A stretch of DNA of 64,000 bases, from assembly GCA_947258385.1 (NCBI GenBank), contig CAMYII010000044.1:5386-69385 (forward strand). Reading direction: 5' to 3'. The DNA comes from Acidiferrobacterales bacterium (GTDB lineage: Bacteria > Pseudomonadota > Gammaproteobacteria > Acidiferrobacterales > SZUA-150). The translations under genes and the position numbers were made by a program. Shown one piece after another: positions 43,356 through 52,613 of this stretch. Within the stretch, counting starts at the first letter, position 1; each line of letters starts with the position of its first letter. Under the pieces are notes generated by a model, which did no database searches, was not told the DNA's origin, and saw nothing but the letters and a program-made list of their open reading frames with translations.

Positions 43356-44135
43356 GTGAGCTGGCTCGCGACCAGGATCGGCAGGGCCTTGGCCCGTTAC
43401 CTCGAACGGCCGTCACGCAACTATGAACCATACTCCGTGACTGATCCGCAGATCCTGCAGGCGATGCTGCGGCCCGGCGATGTGTTGCTGATCGATGGTA
43501 ATCAACGCATCAGCGTCGCCATTAAATACCTTACGCAATCCACGTGGTCGCATGCCGCGTTTTATGTCGGCGACGCCATGGAACAATCCAAAGACGAGCC
43601 GGATGCGAAGACCCTGATCGAGGCCGATCTGGTCGAGGGGGTGATCCCCGTGCCGTTGTCGAAATACGCCGACTACAATACGCGCATCTGCCGCCCGGTC
43701 GGATTGAGCAACGAGGACCGGCGCAAGATTATGGACTTTGTTATTGGCGCCATTGGCATGGAGTATGACCTGCAGAACATTATCGACCTGGCGCGCTATT
43801 TGCTGCCAGCACCGCCGGTGCCGGTTCGCTGGCGGCGACGGCTGCTGGCCTTCGGCGGTGGTGATCCGACACGCGCGATCTGCTCCACATTGCTCGCACA
43901 GGCCTTCCAGTCGGTGCAGTACCCGATCCTGCCTCACATCCGCCTGCAGAAGACACGCTCTTACGCGACCGGCACCTATACCGAGCGGGAGATACTGCAT
44001 ATCCGGCACCACAGTCTGTTTACGCCGCGTGACTTTGATCTGTCCCCCTATTTTCGAGTCGTCAAACCGACCTTGGAGGCCGGCTTCGATTACAAGCAAC
44101 TGACCTGGAGTGAAGACAAAACGGAGCAAGGATGA
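43356..44135 (+). CDS. YiiX/YebB-like permuted papain-fold (NlpC/P60-related) hydrolase
   Basis: 259 residues from GTG 43356. PGDVLLIDGNQRIS and STWSHAAFYVGD carry the His of a permuted NlpC/P60 fold, and DPTRAICSTLLAQAFQ the candidate nucleophile Cys; this family reverses the usual Cys-then-His order. Members cleave peptides or lipid amides at the cell envelope. No signal peptide is evident. The next gene overlaps its stop (ATGA). Confidence 0.78.
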   Translation: MSWLATRIGRALARYLERPSRNYEPYSVTDPQILQAMLRPGDVLLIDGNQRISVAIKYLTQSTWSHAAFYVGDAMEQSKDEPDAKTLIEADLVEGVIPVPLSKYADYNTRICRPVGLSNEDRRKIMDFVIGAIGMEYDLQNIIDLARYLLPAPPVPVRWRRRLLAFGGGDPTRAICSTLLAQAFQSVQYPILPHIRLQKTRSYATGTYTEREILHIRHHSLFTPRDFDLSPYFRVVKPTLEAGFDYKQLTWSEDKTEQG

Positions 44136-44797
44136 AGGGGCCGAGAGAACGCCTGCTGTGGCTTTCTTTATTCGCCATTTCCATGGCATATCTGGAAGCG
44201 GCGGTCGTCGTCTACTTGCGTAGCCTCTATTACCCGGAGGATCCGCTGGTCATTTTTCCTCTGCGCGTGCTCTCCCGCTACCACCTGCCGATCGAGCTGG
44301 CGCGGGAGCTCGCCACACTGATCATGATCCTGAGCGTCGCCCGCCTGGCGGAGCAGGGCTTGGCGCGGGTCTTCGCGGGCTTTGTTTATGTCTTCGGCTT
44401 ATGGGATATGTTCTATTATCTGTGGCTTAAGCTCATTGTGGGATGGCCAGTGTCGTGGCTGGAATGGGATATCCTCTTTCTCATCCCCTGGCCCTGGCTC
44501 GGACCCTGGATTGCGCCCGTTTTCATTTCAGTGTTGTTCACCCTATGGGGCGGTTGGGTGCTTGCCTCCGCTCGCCGCTATCGCTGGACATGGGAGAGCG
44601 CTACGCTAATTGTGGCTGGCGCCCTGCTTGCGCTCGCCGCGTTCCTGCAGCCCGCCTGGCCGCTGCTCGCCGCCGGTGAAGAGGCGTTTTACCGCTATCG
44701 ACCGGGCGCCTTCTGGTGGGGGCTCTTTGTTCCGGGCTATCTGTTGCTGGCGGCAGGGTTGCTGCGCATGCAGGTGTCGAGCAGAATTCAGGCATGA
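44132..44797 (+). CDS. Multi-span membrane protein of unknown function
   Basis: 221 residues, about six hydrophobic segments (near 10-30, 58-75, 80-100, 125-150, 158-178, 195-212). Tryptophan-rich loop WPVSWLEWDILFLIPWPW between spans 3 and 4. No family recognised. The ATG overlaps the previous stop, so it is translationally coupled to the papain-fold protein and may act with it. Confidence 0.7.
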   Translation: MKGPRERLLWLSLFAISMAYLEAAVVVYLRSLYYPEDPLVIFPLRVLSRYHLPIELARELATLIMILSVARLAEQGLARVFAGFVYVFGLWDMFYYLWLKLIVGWPVSWLEWDILFLIPWPWLGPWIAPVFISVLFTLWGGWVLASARRYRWTWESATLIVAGALLALAAFLQPAWPLLAAGEEAFYRYRPGAFWWGLFVPGYLLLAAGLLRMQVSSRIQA

Positions 44798-44947
44798 CCG
44801 CGCCGCACACCGGAGTTGGTAATAGCGCTTCGGCCCATGGCTATTGTTCAAGGCCAAAGCTCGGTCTGGCTCGGGGTTGATTTTGCCGAGGCCTTGCTTT
44901 TTATTTAGACCTGACTGCATCTCTCCTTTTATGCTTTAATTATTCAC

Positions 44948-45535
44948 ATGAACGGAAAAAATAACGACAAACGACTGTGGTACATCCGCGGTGACAACGA
45001 AGTCCAGGGACCTTTTCCAAGCGATACGATTTCGCGTTACCTCTTGATCGGACGCATCGAGGAGACCGATGAGCTGAGTGAGGATGGAAAGCACTGGAGG
45101 CAGGTTACGGAATACCCGGAGCTCGTGCCGGGGGTCTTGCGCAACATTGTGACCGAAGAAGACCGCGAGAAACTGCTGCTCGCCCGGCTGCGAGAAGATG
45201 AGCGCCTCGCCGATAAACGCGATAACGGCCAGTTCGGCAATCAAGGCGGCCAAACAGCCCGGCGCCAACCCGAACGCCGGCAGGGGGAGCGCCGCCAACC
45301 GGAACCCACGGAGGTGTTGCACCATCGCATGCTCAAATCCGAATTGACCAAGGTCTACAGCGAACGGACGGCGAAAGACTTTTTTCTCCTGATCGCGGTG
45401 GTCATCGCCTTCGCCATCATGATCGTGGCGCTCGTCCTGTGGTACCGCCCGACCCCGGAGAGACCCTCAGTGACAGGAACCGCGGAACAGGCCACATCCG
45501 GTCTCGGAGTCAAAAACGTAATGCGATTCCAATGA
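44948..45535 (+). CDS. GYF_2-like domain protein with membrane span
   Basis: 195 residues. The N-terminal 60 residues (LWYIRGDNEVQGPFPSD, LIGRIEETDELSEDG, HWRQVTEYPEL) match the GYF_2-type module that binds peptides or positions membrane proteins. A basic, Gln/Arg-rich linker (about 95-120) and one membrane span (about 144-166) follow, then a short C-terminal tail. The domain would be cytoplasmic. Function unknown. Confidence 0.72.
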   Translation: MNGKNNDKRLWYIRGDNEVQGPFPSDTISRYLLIGRIEETDELSEDGKHWRQVTEYPELVPGVLRNIVTEEDREKLLLARLREDERLADKRDNGQFGNQGGQTARRQPERRQGERRQPEPTEVLHHRMLKSELTKVYSERTAKDFFLLIAVVIAFAIMIVALVLWYRPTPERPSVTGTAEQATSGLGVKNVMRFQ

Positions 45536-45746
45536 GGCACATCGCCCTTATCCGAACCGCTGAGGGCGGGCGGCGTCCTCACGCCCCCCCGCTGACGAGC
45601 AAGCGCCCGAAGGAGGGTGCCGTTGTGAAAATTGGCAAGGCCAGTGGCTTTCTTCGCCGGCCCGAAGGAGCCACCCTTGGGAGGACTTGGCCGCCAGGTC
45701 GACGGCCCAAGCTTGCGGGGCTGACCTTCAACTGCGGCAAACGCCA

Positions 45747-46241
45747 ATGAAACGCCTGTCCATTGTCCTGGAGTTTATGCTGTTTTTGGTCCTGGTTGCG
45801 GTACTGCTGATGGGCGCGGCAATTTTTCTCAACAGCGTACCGCTCACCGGTCCACCCGGCTTCGCCACCCGGACCTGGACTTATCTCACCGACCATCAGG
45901 CGGAGAGCCGCCCCGATTCGCCGTTTCTCGAGCTTCAGCCGCCCACCTACGAGATGCCGCCGGGGCGCCTGTTCAACGCCACATTGGAGGCCGTTAAGGG
46001 CCTGCGCTGGGAAGTGACGGCACAGAACCGGGCGAGCCGGCGGATCCAGGCCGTGGCCACAACACCGATCCTGCGCCAGAAGAGCGATATCTCAATCCGG
46101 GTGCAAGCGCTAGCGGGCGGCAAGAGCGCTGTCTACGTCCGCTCTGTCTCGCGCCGCCAACTCGGCGACCTAGGCACCAACTGCGGCAACATCCTCAAAC
46201 TCTATCGGACCATTGATATCGTGTTGCCGCTGCTGCCATGA
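45747..46241 (+). CDS. DUF1499-family protein with N-terminal membrane span
   Basis: 164 residues from ATG 45747. One membrane span (about 8-30) then the DUF1499 domain: LFNATLEAVKGLRWEVTAQN, IQAVATTPILRQKSDISIRV and VYVRSVSRRQLGDLGTN. DUF1499 is a common bacterial family of unknown function. The 210 bases upstream contain two copies of GCCCGAAGGAG and other mirrored pieces, possibly a degenerate REP. Confidence 0.8.
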   Translation: MKRLSIVLEFMLFLVLVAVLLMGAAIFLNSVPLTGPPGFATRTWTYLTDHQAESRPDSPFLELQPPTYEMPPGRLFNATLEAVKGLRWEVTAQNRASRRIQAVATTPILRQKSDISIRVQALAGGKSAVYVRSVSRRQLGDLGTNCGNILKLYRTIDIVLPLLP

Positions 46242-46318
46242 AAGACGCTGACTGGGTTTGACATCCAGCGCGGGTCCGCTTCGACGCGGCCGATCCGGTC
46301 ACGATGCAGCGTCAAGGC

Positions 46319-46996
46319 TCAAACCGGCGAGGTCTCCGCGCACGATTCGGCTGCGGGCGTCGCCAATGGTGTTGGCTTAGAGGCGTTCCGGCAGCGCAAA
46401 AGCCTCCAGTAGCCGAAAAGGTTTGTCCTTCGAACCTCTATGACTTCAAGCCCCGTGACGCGCAGGAAGTGCTCGAGATCGAGATCCGTGCGAAACCCCG
46501 CCAGCCGTGACAGCGGTGAGAGCAGTTGCTCTGTGAATCGAAGAACAGGATTGCGCGAGCGGAAGTGATTGACGATAAAGATCTCTCCAGCGGGCCTACA
46601 CACCCGTCGCATTTCAGTGATGAGCCGCGCGGGATTCGGGACGACGGACACAACGTACATCGCAACCACCCTATCAAAGCTGGCACTGGCAAAGCGCATG
46701 TTTTCGGCATCCATCTCAAGCAGCACCTCCACCTGCCCAAGGCCCTCCCGCGCCACACGCTGCCTGGCCTTAAGAAGCATTTCCCGCGAAATGTCAATAC
46801 CGGTCACTTTGGCATCCGCGGGATAATGGGCAAGCGATAAACCCGTACCGACGCCGACCTCCAGGATGCGGCCGCCGGGCTGGATCTCCAGGGCCCGGGC
46901 AGTCTGCTTGCGTCCGGGACGCAGAACCACGCCAAACAGAATATCATAGACGCGAGCATAACGTTTGTAGGCGTTTTTTATGTCTTTGACGTTCAC
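46319..46996 (-). CDS. Class I SAM methyltransferase, phospholipid N-methyltransferase-like
   Basis: 225 residues. SAM-binding motif I ILEVGVGTGLSLAHYP, acidic VTGIDIS and motif II region FDRVVAMYVVSVVPNP are clear. The N-terminal AYKRYARVYDILFGVVL and size resemble PmtA-type phosphatidylethanolamine N-methyltransferases that make phosphatidylcholine. Substrate not certain; an ordinary UbiE-like methyltransferase is possible. Convergent with the DUF1499 gene. Confidence 0.75.
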   Translation of the reverse strand: MNVKDIKNAYKRYARVYDILFGVVLRPGRKQTARALEIQPGGRILEVGVGTGLSLAHYPADAKVTGIDISREMLLKARQRVAREGLGQVEVLLEMDAENMRFASASFDRVVAMYVVSVVPNPARLITEMRRVCRPAGEIFIVNHFRSRNPVLRFTEQLLSPLSRLAGFRTDLDLEHFLRVTGLEVIEVRRTNLFGYWRLLRCRNASKPTPLATPAAESCAETSPV

Positions 46997-47368
46997 GATC
47001 TGGAAATCGACCCGCTTAATCTGACCAATGACCCAATGTAATCGAATTGGACCCGTTAGAAAAGCACGCGGACAGGCCCATTCGCCATCCGGGCAGGGGA
47101 ATGGGAACCAACCTCAGCTGGCAGCGGTGGCAATGCGGGTGATGCGGCCTCAGCAGGGCAGGGTCCGCGCTTTCCAAGCGCTCTGTAAATGGTCTACTCT
47201 TTTGAATAATGGACGCGGCGGTTGAAACCCCCTCTGGATTGATTGGTCTTAAAGGATTGGTGAGGCGCTAAAACAGGCTCGCCTTACAACCGGATTGGGT
47301 CGAATCCGCGGGACCCGAATTGGGACAACACGGCTGTCTTAGACCACAGGGATTTTTCCGTTACTGAT
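46997..47368. other. Intergenic region, nothing recognised
   Basis: About 370 bases between divergent genes; must hold promoters for the methyltransferase and moxR. No repeat, RNA gene or small frame with a ribosome site was identified. Confidence 0.35.
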
Positions 47369-48319
47369 ATGCCCTCACTGCCAGAAGTCACCTCCCCGCA
47401 AAAGCGGGCGAACGTGGACACGCTGCTTGCGCAGTTGGATCAAGTGGTCGTGGGCAAGCAAACCCAACTGCGTCTCGCGCTGGCGTGTCTACTGGCTCGT
47501 GGACACCTGTTAATCGAGGACTTGCCTGGTATGGGCAAGACGACCCTGGCCCACGGGCTGGCGGCTTCGCTTGGGCTTCAATTCAAGCGCATCCAGTTCA
47601 CCAGTGATTTGCTGCCGGCGGACATTATCGGGGTGTCTATCTATCAACCGGAGACGCAGGAGTTTCGGTTTCACCCCGGACCTGTGTTTGCGCAGGTGGT
47701 ACTGGCAGACGAAATCAACCGCGCGACCCCGAAGGCGCAAAGCGCACTATTGGAGGCAATGGAAGAACAACAGATTACCAGTGATGGTGAGACCTTTAAG
47801 CTGCCCGATCCGTTTTTTGTCATCGCCACGCAGAATCCCAGCCAACTAATCGGCACCTTTGCGCTGCCGGAATCGCAGCTGGACCGGTTCCTCATGCGCA
47901 TCGAGATGGGTTATCCCGATCGCGAGGCGGAAAGAGCGCTGCTCAAAGGCCGCGATCGCCGCGAGCAACTGAAGGCGTTGCGCCCGTGCCTGCACGCCCG
48001 TGAACTCGCGACGCTGCAAGAGCAAGTCGCCCAGGTCCACTGCAGCGACGCGCTGCTTGATTACGTTCAGGACCTGGTGGACGCCACGCGCCATTCGGCG
48101 CAGTTTGTCCACGGCCTGTCACCGCGGGCGGGCCTGGGCCTGCTTAACAGCGCCCGTGCCTGGGCGCTGCTGCTGGGCCGCGACCTGGTGCTGCCGGAAG
48201 ACGTGCAAGCGGTGGCCCGCAGCGTGATCGAGCACCGGCTCCGACCAGCCTCTGACGCGGAAGGCCTGCCCAGCGACAGATTGGTCGGGCAATTGCTCGA
48301 GACGGTGCCGATACCCTAA
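47369..48319 (+). CDS. MoxR-family AAA+ ATPase
   Basis: 316 residues. Walker A DLPGMGKTTLA, Walker B VVLADEINRATPKAQSALLEAM (20-residue limit: core LADEINR), sensor VIATQNPSQLIGTF and C-terminal lid GLSPRAGLGLLNSARAWALL region. MoxR ATPases act as chaperones for maturation of protein complexes, usually with von Willebrand or DUF58 partners. First gene of the MoxR-DUF58-TgpA set; the next start overlaps its stop by one base. Confidence 0.92.
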   Translation: MPSLPEVTSPQKRANVDTLLAQLDQVVVGKQTQLRLALACLLARGHLLIEDLPGMGKTTLAHGLAASLGLQFKRIQFTSDLLPADIIGVSIYQPETQEFRFHPGPVFAQVVLADEINRATPKAQSALLEAMEEQQITSDGETFKLPDPFFVIATQNPSQLIGTFALPESQLDRFLMRIEMGYPDREAERALLKGRDRREQLKALRPCLHARELATLQEQVAQVHCSDALLDYVQDLVDATRHSAQFVHGLSPRAGLGLLNSARAWALLLGRDLVLPEDVQAVARSVIEHRLRPASDAEGLPSDRLVGQLLETVPIP

Positions 48320-49236
48320 TGCGGGGGGTGGTTCACGGGGCCGAGGTTACCCTTGGGCGGCGACAGCTCTACATGCTCCCGACGCGTTTCGGCCTCACGT
48401 TTGGCTTGCTGATATTTGTCTTGCTGCTGGCTTCGATTAACTACAGCAACGGCCTGGCCTACGGGCTGACTTTTCTGCTCGCGGCGATGGCGGTGGTATC
48501 GATGCTGCATACGCACCGCAATCTGTCGCGACTGCGACTGGTAAGCGGCTACACTGAACCGGTGTTTGCCGGCGAGCTGGCGCGTTTTTCTTTGTGGGTG
48601 CATAACGACTCGGGTCCTTCGCGTCTTGACGTGGACGTCGAACAGCAGGGAGTCGTGGCTGCGCGCAGCGACATTCCGCCCGCGGGACAGGCACGGGTTT
48701 ATCTAGGCGTTCGAAGTGAGCGACGCGGTTATCTGCCCATGCCGGCGTTCCGGGTCGCCACCCGCTTCCCTCTGGGGTTGTTGTATTCCTGGTCGCGCGG
48801 CATTCAGCTCGAGCAACAGTGTCTGGTTTACCCGCGCCCGAGCGCGGCGCGCACCCTGCCCGCCGGCGCGGACGAGTCCATGGGTCGGCACCCGGCCCAA
48901 CGAGGCGACGGCGACGATTTTGCGGGCCTGCGGCAATTCCGCACGGGTGATTCCCCGCAGCACGTGAATTGGAAGGCGGTCGCGGCCGGCCGGGGCATGT
49001 ACACGAAGGAATTCAAAGGCGGCAGCCTCGATGTGGTGTGGTTTGATTGGGATCGGCTTGACGGACTCGAGGACGAGGCGCGGCTCAGCCAGTTGTGTCG
49101 CTGGATCCTCGACGCAGAACAGGAAGGCCTGAGCTATGGTCTGCGACTTCCCGAGTTGGCGCTGGCACCGGCCAACGGTCCCGCCCAGCGGCATGCGTGT
49201 CTCAGGGCCCTGGCGCTGTTTCCACGGATCCCATGA
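48319..49236 (+). CDS. DUF58 domain protein (membrane)
   Basis: 305 residues. Two N-terminal membrane spans (about 25-65) then a periplasmic/cytosolic beta-rich part and the DUF58 core FAGLRQFRTGDSPQHVNWKA with EFKGGSLDVVWFDW. DUF58 proteins pair with MoxR ATPases; an MIDAS-like fold is proposed. Overlaps both neighbours, so one operon. Confidence 0.9.
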   Translation: MRGVVHGAEVTLGRRQLYMLPTRFGLTFGLLIFVLLLASINYSNGLAYGLTFLLAAMAVVSMLHTHRNLSRLRLVSGYTEPVFAGELARFSLWVHNDSGPSRLDVDVEQQGVVAARSDIPPAGQARVYLGVRSERRGYLPMPAFRVATRFPLGLLYSWSRGIQLEQQCLVYPRPSAARTLPAGADESMGRHPAQRGDGDDFAGLRQFRTGDSPQHVNWKAVAAGRGMYTKEFKGGSLDVVWFDWDRLDGLEDEARLSQLCRWILDAEQEGLSYGLRLPELALAPANGPAQRHACLRALALFPRIP

Positions 49237-51224
49237 ATCCGGTCTTCGATCATAAAAGCGCGTTCAACGGCCTCGCGCTGTGCGCGCTCGTGGTGATGCC
49301 CCCATACCTCGGGAACCTGCCTGGCTGGCTACTGCTGACATTCGCGGGCCTGATCGCATGGCGATACCACATCAATCAGCGCGGCGGGCCGGTGCCCGGG
49401 CGTGCGCTACGACTGGTGCTGCTGCTGCTGTTCATCGTGCTCGTGCTTCAACAATTTGGAACCGTATTTGGTCGGGACGGGGGAATTTCCCTGCTCGTGC
49501 TCGTGCTTGGGCTCAAGTTCCTGGAGCTGCGGGCACAACGGGACTATATGCTGAGCGTGCTGGTCTACTACGTGTTGATCCTGGGCGGTTTCCTGTACGC
49601 GCAGTCCTTATGGCTGGCGCTTTACCTGGCGGTCGCCGTAGTGGCTTGCACCGCCACGCTCATGCAGGTATCGCTGCAGACGAGGACGTCGGCCATCTAC
49701 CGTTTTCGCTATGCCGGTGGCTTGATGATACAGGCCTTGCCGCTGATGCTGTTCATGTATTTCCTGTTTCCACGACTCCAGGGGAGCCTGTGGGGCCTGC
49801 CTGGTCACACAGGCATCGGCATTAGCGGCATGTCCGACGAGCTGCGCCTCGGAGAGTTCAGCCGGATGATCGAATCCGAGGAAGTCGCTTTTCGCGTGGA
49901 ATTCGAAGGGCGCCCGCCGGGCCCGCACCAACTCTACTGGCGCGGCCTCGTGCTGTGGCATACGGACGGGCGGCGCTGGCGCCGCGACAACACCCGAGTC
50001 ACGCCGACAGACAGCGCGCAGCCGTTAGGTGCGCCGATAAATTATCAGGTGACGCTCGAGCCCAGCGACAAACGTTGGCTGTTTGCGCTGGACCTGCCCG
50101 CTTCGCACCCGCAGGGCGCGCGGCGCGGTCCCGGGTTCGTGTTCGAGGCCTCCAGGCTGATACGTGCCCGATTACGCTACGGCATGACCTCCTTCGCACA
50201 CTACCGCACCACCGGCCTGTCGCCGCCGGAAAGGCGGGACGCACTGCGACTGCCCGTGGATGCCAGCCCCAGGGCGGTGTCGCTGGCCCGACGATGGCGT
50301 GAGCAATACAGGGCGCCGGCCGCGGTAGCGGCGGCAGCGCTGGATTTCATTCGCGAGGAGGAATTTTATTACACCCTCAGCCCGCCGCCACTTGGCAAGA
50401 ATCCGGTCGACGATTTTCTATTCGATACCCGCCGGGGTTTCTGCGAACATTATGCGGCGGCCTTCACCACGCTGATGCGTGCGGCGGGAATTCCCAGCCG
50501 GGTGGTGGTCGGCTATCAAGGCGGCGAGTACAACCCTGAGGGCGATTACTTGATCGTGCGCCAGTCCGACGCCCACGCCTGGAGCGAAATCTGGCTCCAA
50601 GACAGGGGTTGGGTGCGTTTTGATCCGACCGCGGCGGTGGCACCCGAGCGCATCGAATACGGCATAGATGGGGTGCGCCGCCTGCAGCGACAGGGGCTCT
50701 TGCTCGGACAGTTACCGGCTGAGGCGGTGCTGCGCGCACTCGAATTGGGCTGGATCGAAAGGGCGCGCTACAAGCTGCGCCATTCGCTGGATGCCGTCAA
50801 CATGGCCTGGTACAACTGGGTGACGGATTTTGGGCCGAAGCGCCAACGCGAATTATTGGCCGCGATTGGCTTTCAGGGTGCGGGCTGGCTGCCGAAACTG
50901 GCCGGGCTCGCCGGTGGGCTGATATTGCTTACCGCGGCTGTGGCAGGCCTGACACTGCGCGTACGCCGCCCGGTTGATCCGGTGCAGCGACTCTACCACC
51001 GGTTCTGCCGCAAGCTCGCCAAGGCCGGATTGGCGCGCGCCGCCCACGAAGGCGCGTTGGCGTTTTCCCAACGCGTCGGACAAGAACGCCCGGATTTGGG
51101 CGAGGCGGCCGGGCTAATCGCCACACTGTATATAGGCTTGCGTTACGGCCGCCGGGCAACCGCCACGGAGCTTGCCAGGCTGAGATCCCTGGTGCGGCAA
51201 TTTCGCACCGCCGCAACGCGCTGA
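49233..51224 (+). CDS. TgpA-like transglutaminase-domain membrane protein (DUF3488)
   Basis: 663 residues from ATG 49233, which overlaps the previous stop. Five or six N-terminal membrane spans (about 10-185, DUF3488), a periplasmic transglutaminase core (about 385-475) with triad Cys in RRGFCEHYAAAF, His in SDAHAWSEIW and Asp in VRFDPTAAV, one more span (about 552-572) and a DUF4129-type cytoplasmic tail. In Pseudomonas the TgpA protein is essential for growth; substrate unknown. All three catalytic residues are kept. Confidence 0.92.
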   Translation: MNPVFDHKSAFNGLALCALVVMPPYLGNLPGWLLLTFAGLIAWRYHINQRGGPVPGRALRLVLLLLFIVLVLQQFGTVFGRDGGISLLVLVLGLKFLELRAQRDYMLSVLVYYVLILGGFLYAQSLWLALYLAVAVVACTATLMQVSLQTRTSAIYRFRYAGGLMIQALPLMLFMYFLFPRLQGSLWGLPGHTGIGISGMSDELRLGEFSRMIESEEVAFRVEFEGRPPGPHQLYWRGLVLWHTDGRRWRRDNTRVTPTDSAQPLGAPINYQVTLEPSDKRWLFALDLPASHPQGARRGPGFVFEASRLIRARLRYGMTSFAHYRTTGLSPPERRDALRLPVDASPRAVSLARRWREQYRAPAAVAAAALDFIREEEFYYTLSPPPLGKNPVDDFLFDTRRGFCEHYAAAFTTLMRAAGIPSRVVVGYQGGEYNPEGDYLIVRQSDAHAWSEIWLQDRGWVRFDPTAAVAPERIEYGIDGVRRLQRQGLLLGQLPAEAVLRALELGWIERARYKLRHSLDAVNMAWYNWVTDFGPKRQRELLAAIGFQGAGWLPKLAGLAGGLILLTAAVAGLTLRVRRPVDPVQRLYHRFCRKLAKAGLARAAHEGALAFSQRVGQERPDLGEAAGLIATLYIGLRYGRRATATELARLRSLVRQFRTAATR

Positions 51225-51242
51225 ATGCCACGACTATGGCAT

Positions 51243-52592
51243 TTATTTGCCGATGCAAAAACGGGAGAAAATTCGCCCCAACAGGTCGTCGGACGAGAAC
51301 TCGCCGGTGATTTCGCCCAGTGACTGTTGCGCCAGGCGCAACTCTTCGGCCAAGAGCTCCCCGGCACGGCGCTGCACAAGCTGGGCTTGACCCACGGCGA
51401 GATGTTGGCGGGCACGGGCGATCGCCTCCAGATGCCGCCGCCGCGCCATAAACGTGCCCTCGCCGGCGGCCTGAAAACCCATGCAGGCCTTCAGGTGATC
51501 CCTGAGAGCGGAAAGCCCACCGCCGGTCTTGGCGGATAGCGCGATCTGCACCCCGCGATCGGTTTGTGTAAGACCTTCCGCACGGCCCGTGAGATCAATC
51601 TTGTTGAGCACAAGGGTGCACGGCAGGCCCTCGGGGACATAGCCAGACACGGTGTTGAGATCGGCGACATCGGTTTGGCTGTCATCGACGATCAATAACA
51701 CCCGGTCGGCGCGCCCAATGGCTTGCTGGGCCCGGCGCACGCCTTCGCTTTCTATTTCATCGCGACTTTCCCGCAGCCCGGCGGTGTCGATGACATGCAC
51801 CGGCATGCCGTCAAGCTGGATTTGCTCGCGCAACACGTCGCGCGTAGTGCCCGGCGTGGTGCTCACGATGGCGCTTTCCCGTTCGACAAGGGCGTTGAGC
51901 AGGCTGGATTTTCCGGCATTCGGGCGCCCCGCCAACACCACTGTCATACCGTCGCGCAACAGACACCCCTGCTCGGCGGAGGCCATCACGCGGTCAATCC
52001 GACTCGCGATGTCACTCAGGGCATCCTGAATCCTGGCATCGGCCAGGAAATCAATTTCTTCCTCGGGAAAATCGATCGCCGCTTCAACATGCATTCTAAG
52101 CTCGATCAGGGCATCGACGATGCCGTGAATGTGTCGCGAGAACTCGCCCTCCAGCGAACGGATGGCTGAGCGCGCGGCCGTCTCTGAACTGCTTTCGATC
52201 AAATCGGCCACGGCCTCCGCCTGCGCCAAATCGAGCTTGCCGTTGAGGAAGGCGCGCTCGGAGAATTCACCGGGCCGCGCCAACCTCGCCCCAAGCTCCA
52301 CGCAGCGCTTGACCAGCATATCCAGCACCACTGGGCCCCCGTGTCCGTGCAGCTCGATTGTGTCCTCACCCGTGAAGGAATGCGGCGCGGGAAAGAACAG
52401 GGCAATGCCGTGGTCGATCGGGCGGCGGGCGGCGTCGCGAAAACACGCCAAGACGGCATAACGGGGGGCTGGCAGTTTGCCCATGACCGCCTCGGCCAGG
52501 GCGCGGGCGCCGGCACCGCACACCCGCACTATGCCAACGCCTCCCTGCCCGGGGGGGGTGGCGATGGCAACGATGGTGTCTAGCTGCGGCAC
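51243..52592 (-). CDS. mnmE: tRNA modification GTPase MnmE
   Basis: 449 residues, normal for MnmE. N-terminal tetrahydrofolate-binding domain starts [20 protein letters not shown]; the G domain (about 215-370) has [14 protein letters not shown] (G1), TPGTTRD (G2), DTAGLR (G3) and NKIDL (G4); the C-terminus ends FCIGK, with the catalytic Cys. With MnmG it forms the 5-carboxymethylaminomethyl group on wobble U34 of tRNAs. Last gene of the rpmH operon; ends 19 bases from the convergent tgpA stop. Confidence 0.96.
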   Translation of the reverse strand: MPQLDTIVAIATPPGQGGVGIVRVCGAGARALAEAVMGKLPAPRYAVLACFRDAARRPIDHGIALFFPAPHSFTGEDTIELHGHGGPVVLDMLVKRCVELGARLARPGEFSERAFLNGKLDLAQAEAVADLIESSSETAARSAIRSLEGEFSRHIHGIVDALIELRMHVEAAIDFPEEEIDFLADARIQDALSDIASRIDRVMASAEQGCLLRDGMTVVLAGRPNAGKSSLLNALVERESAIVSTTPGTTRDVLREQIQLDGMPVHVIDTAGLRESRDEIESEGVRRAQQAIGRADRVLLIVDDSQTDVADLNTVSGYVPEGLPCTLVLNKIDLTGRAEGLTQTDRGVQIALSAKTGGGLSALRDHLKACMGFQAAGEGTFMARRRHLEAIARARQHLAVGQAQLVQRRAGELLAEELRLAQQSLGEITGEFSSDDLLGRIFSRFCIGK

Positions 52593-52613
52593 GTCCGCGG
52601 AGAATCTGGGGAG

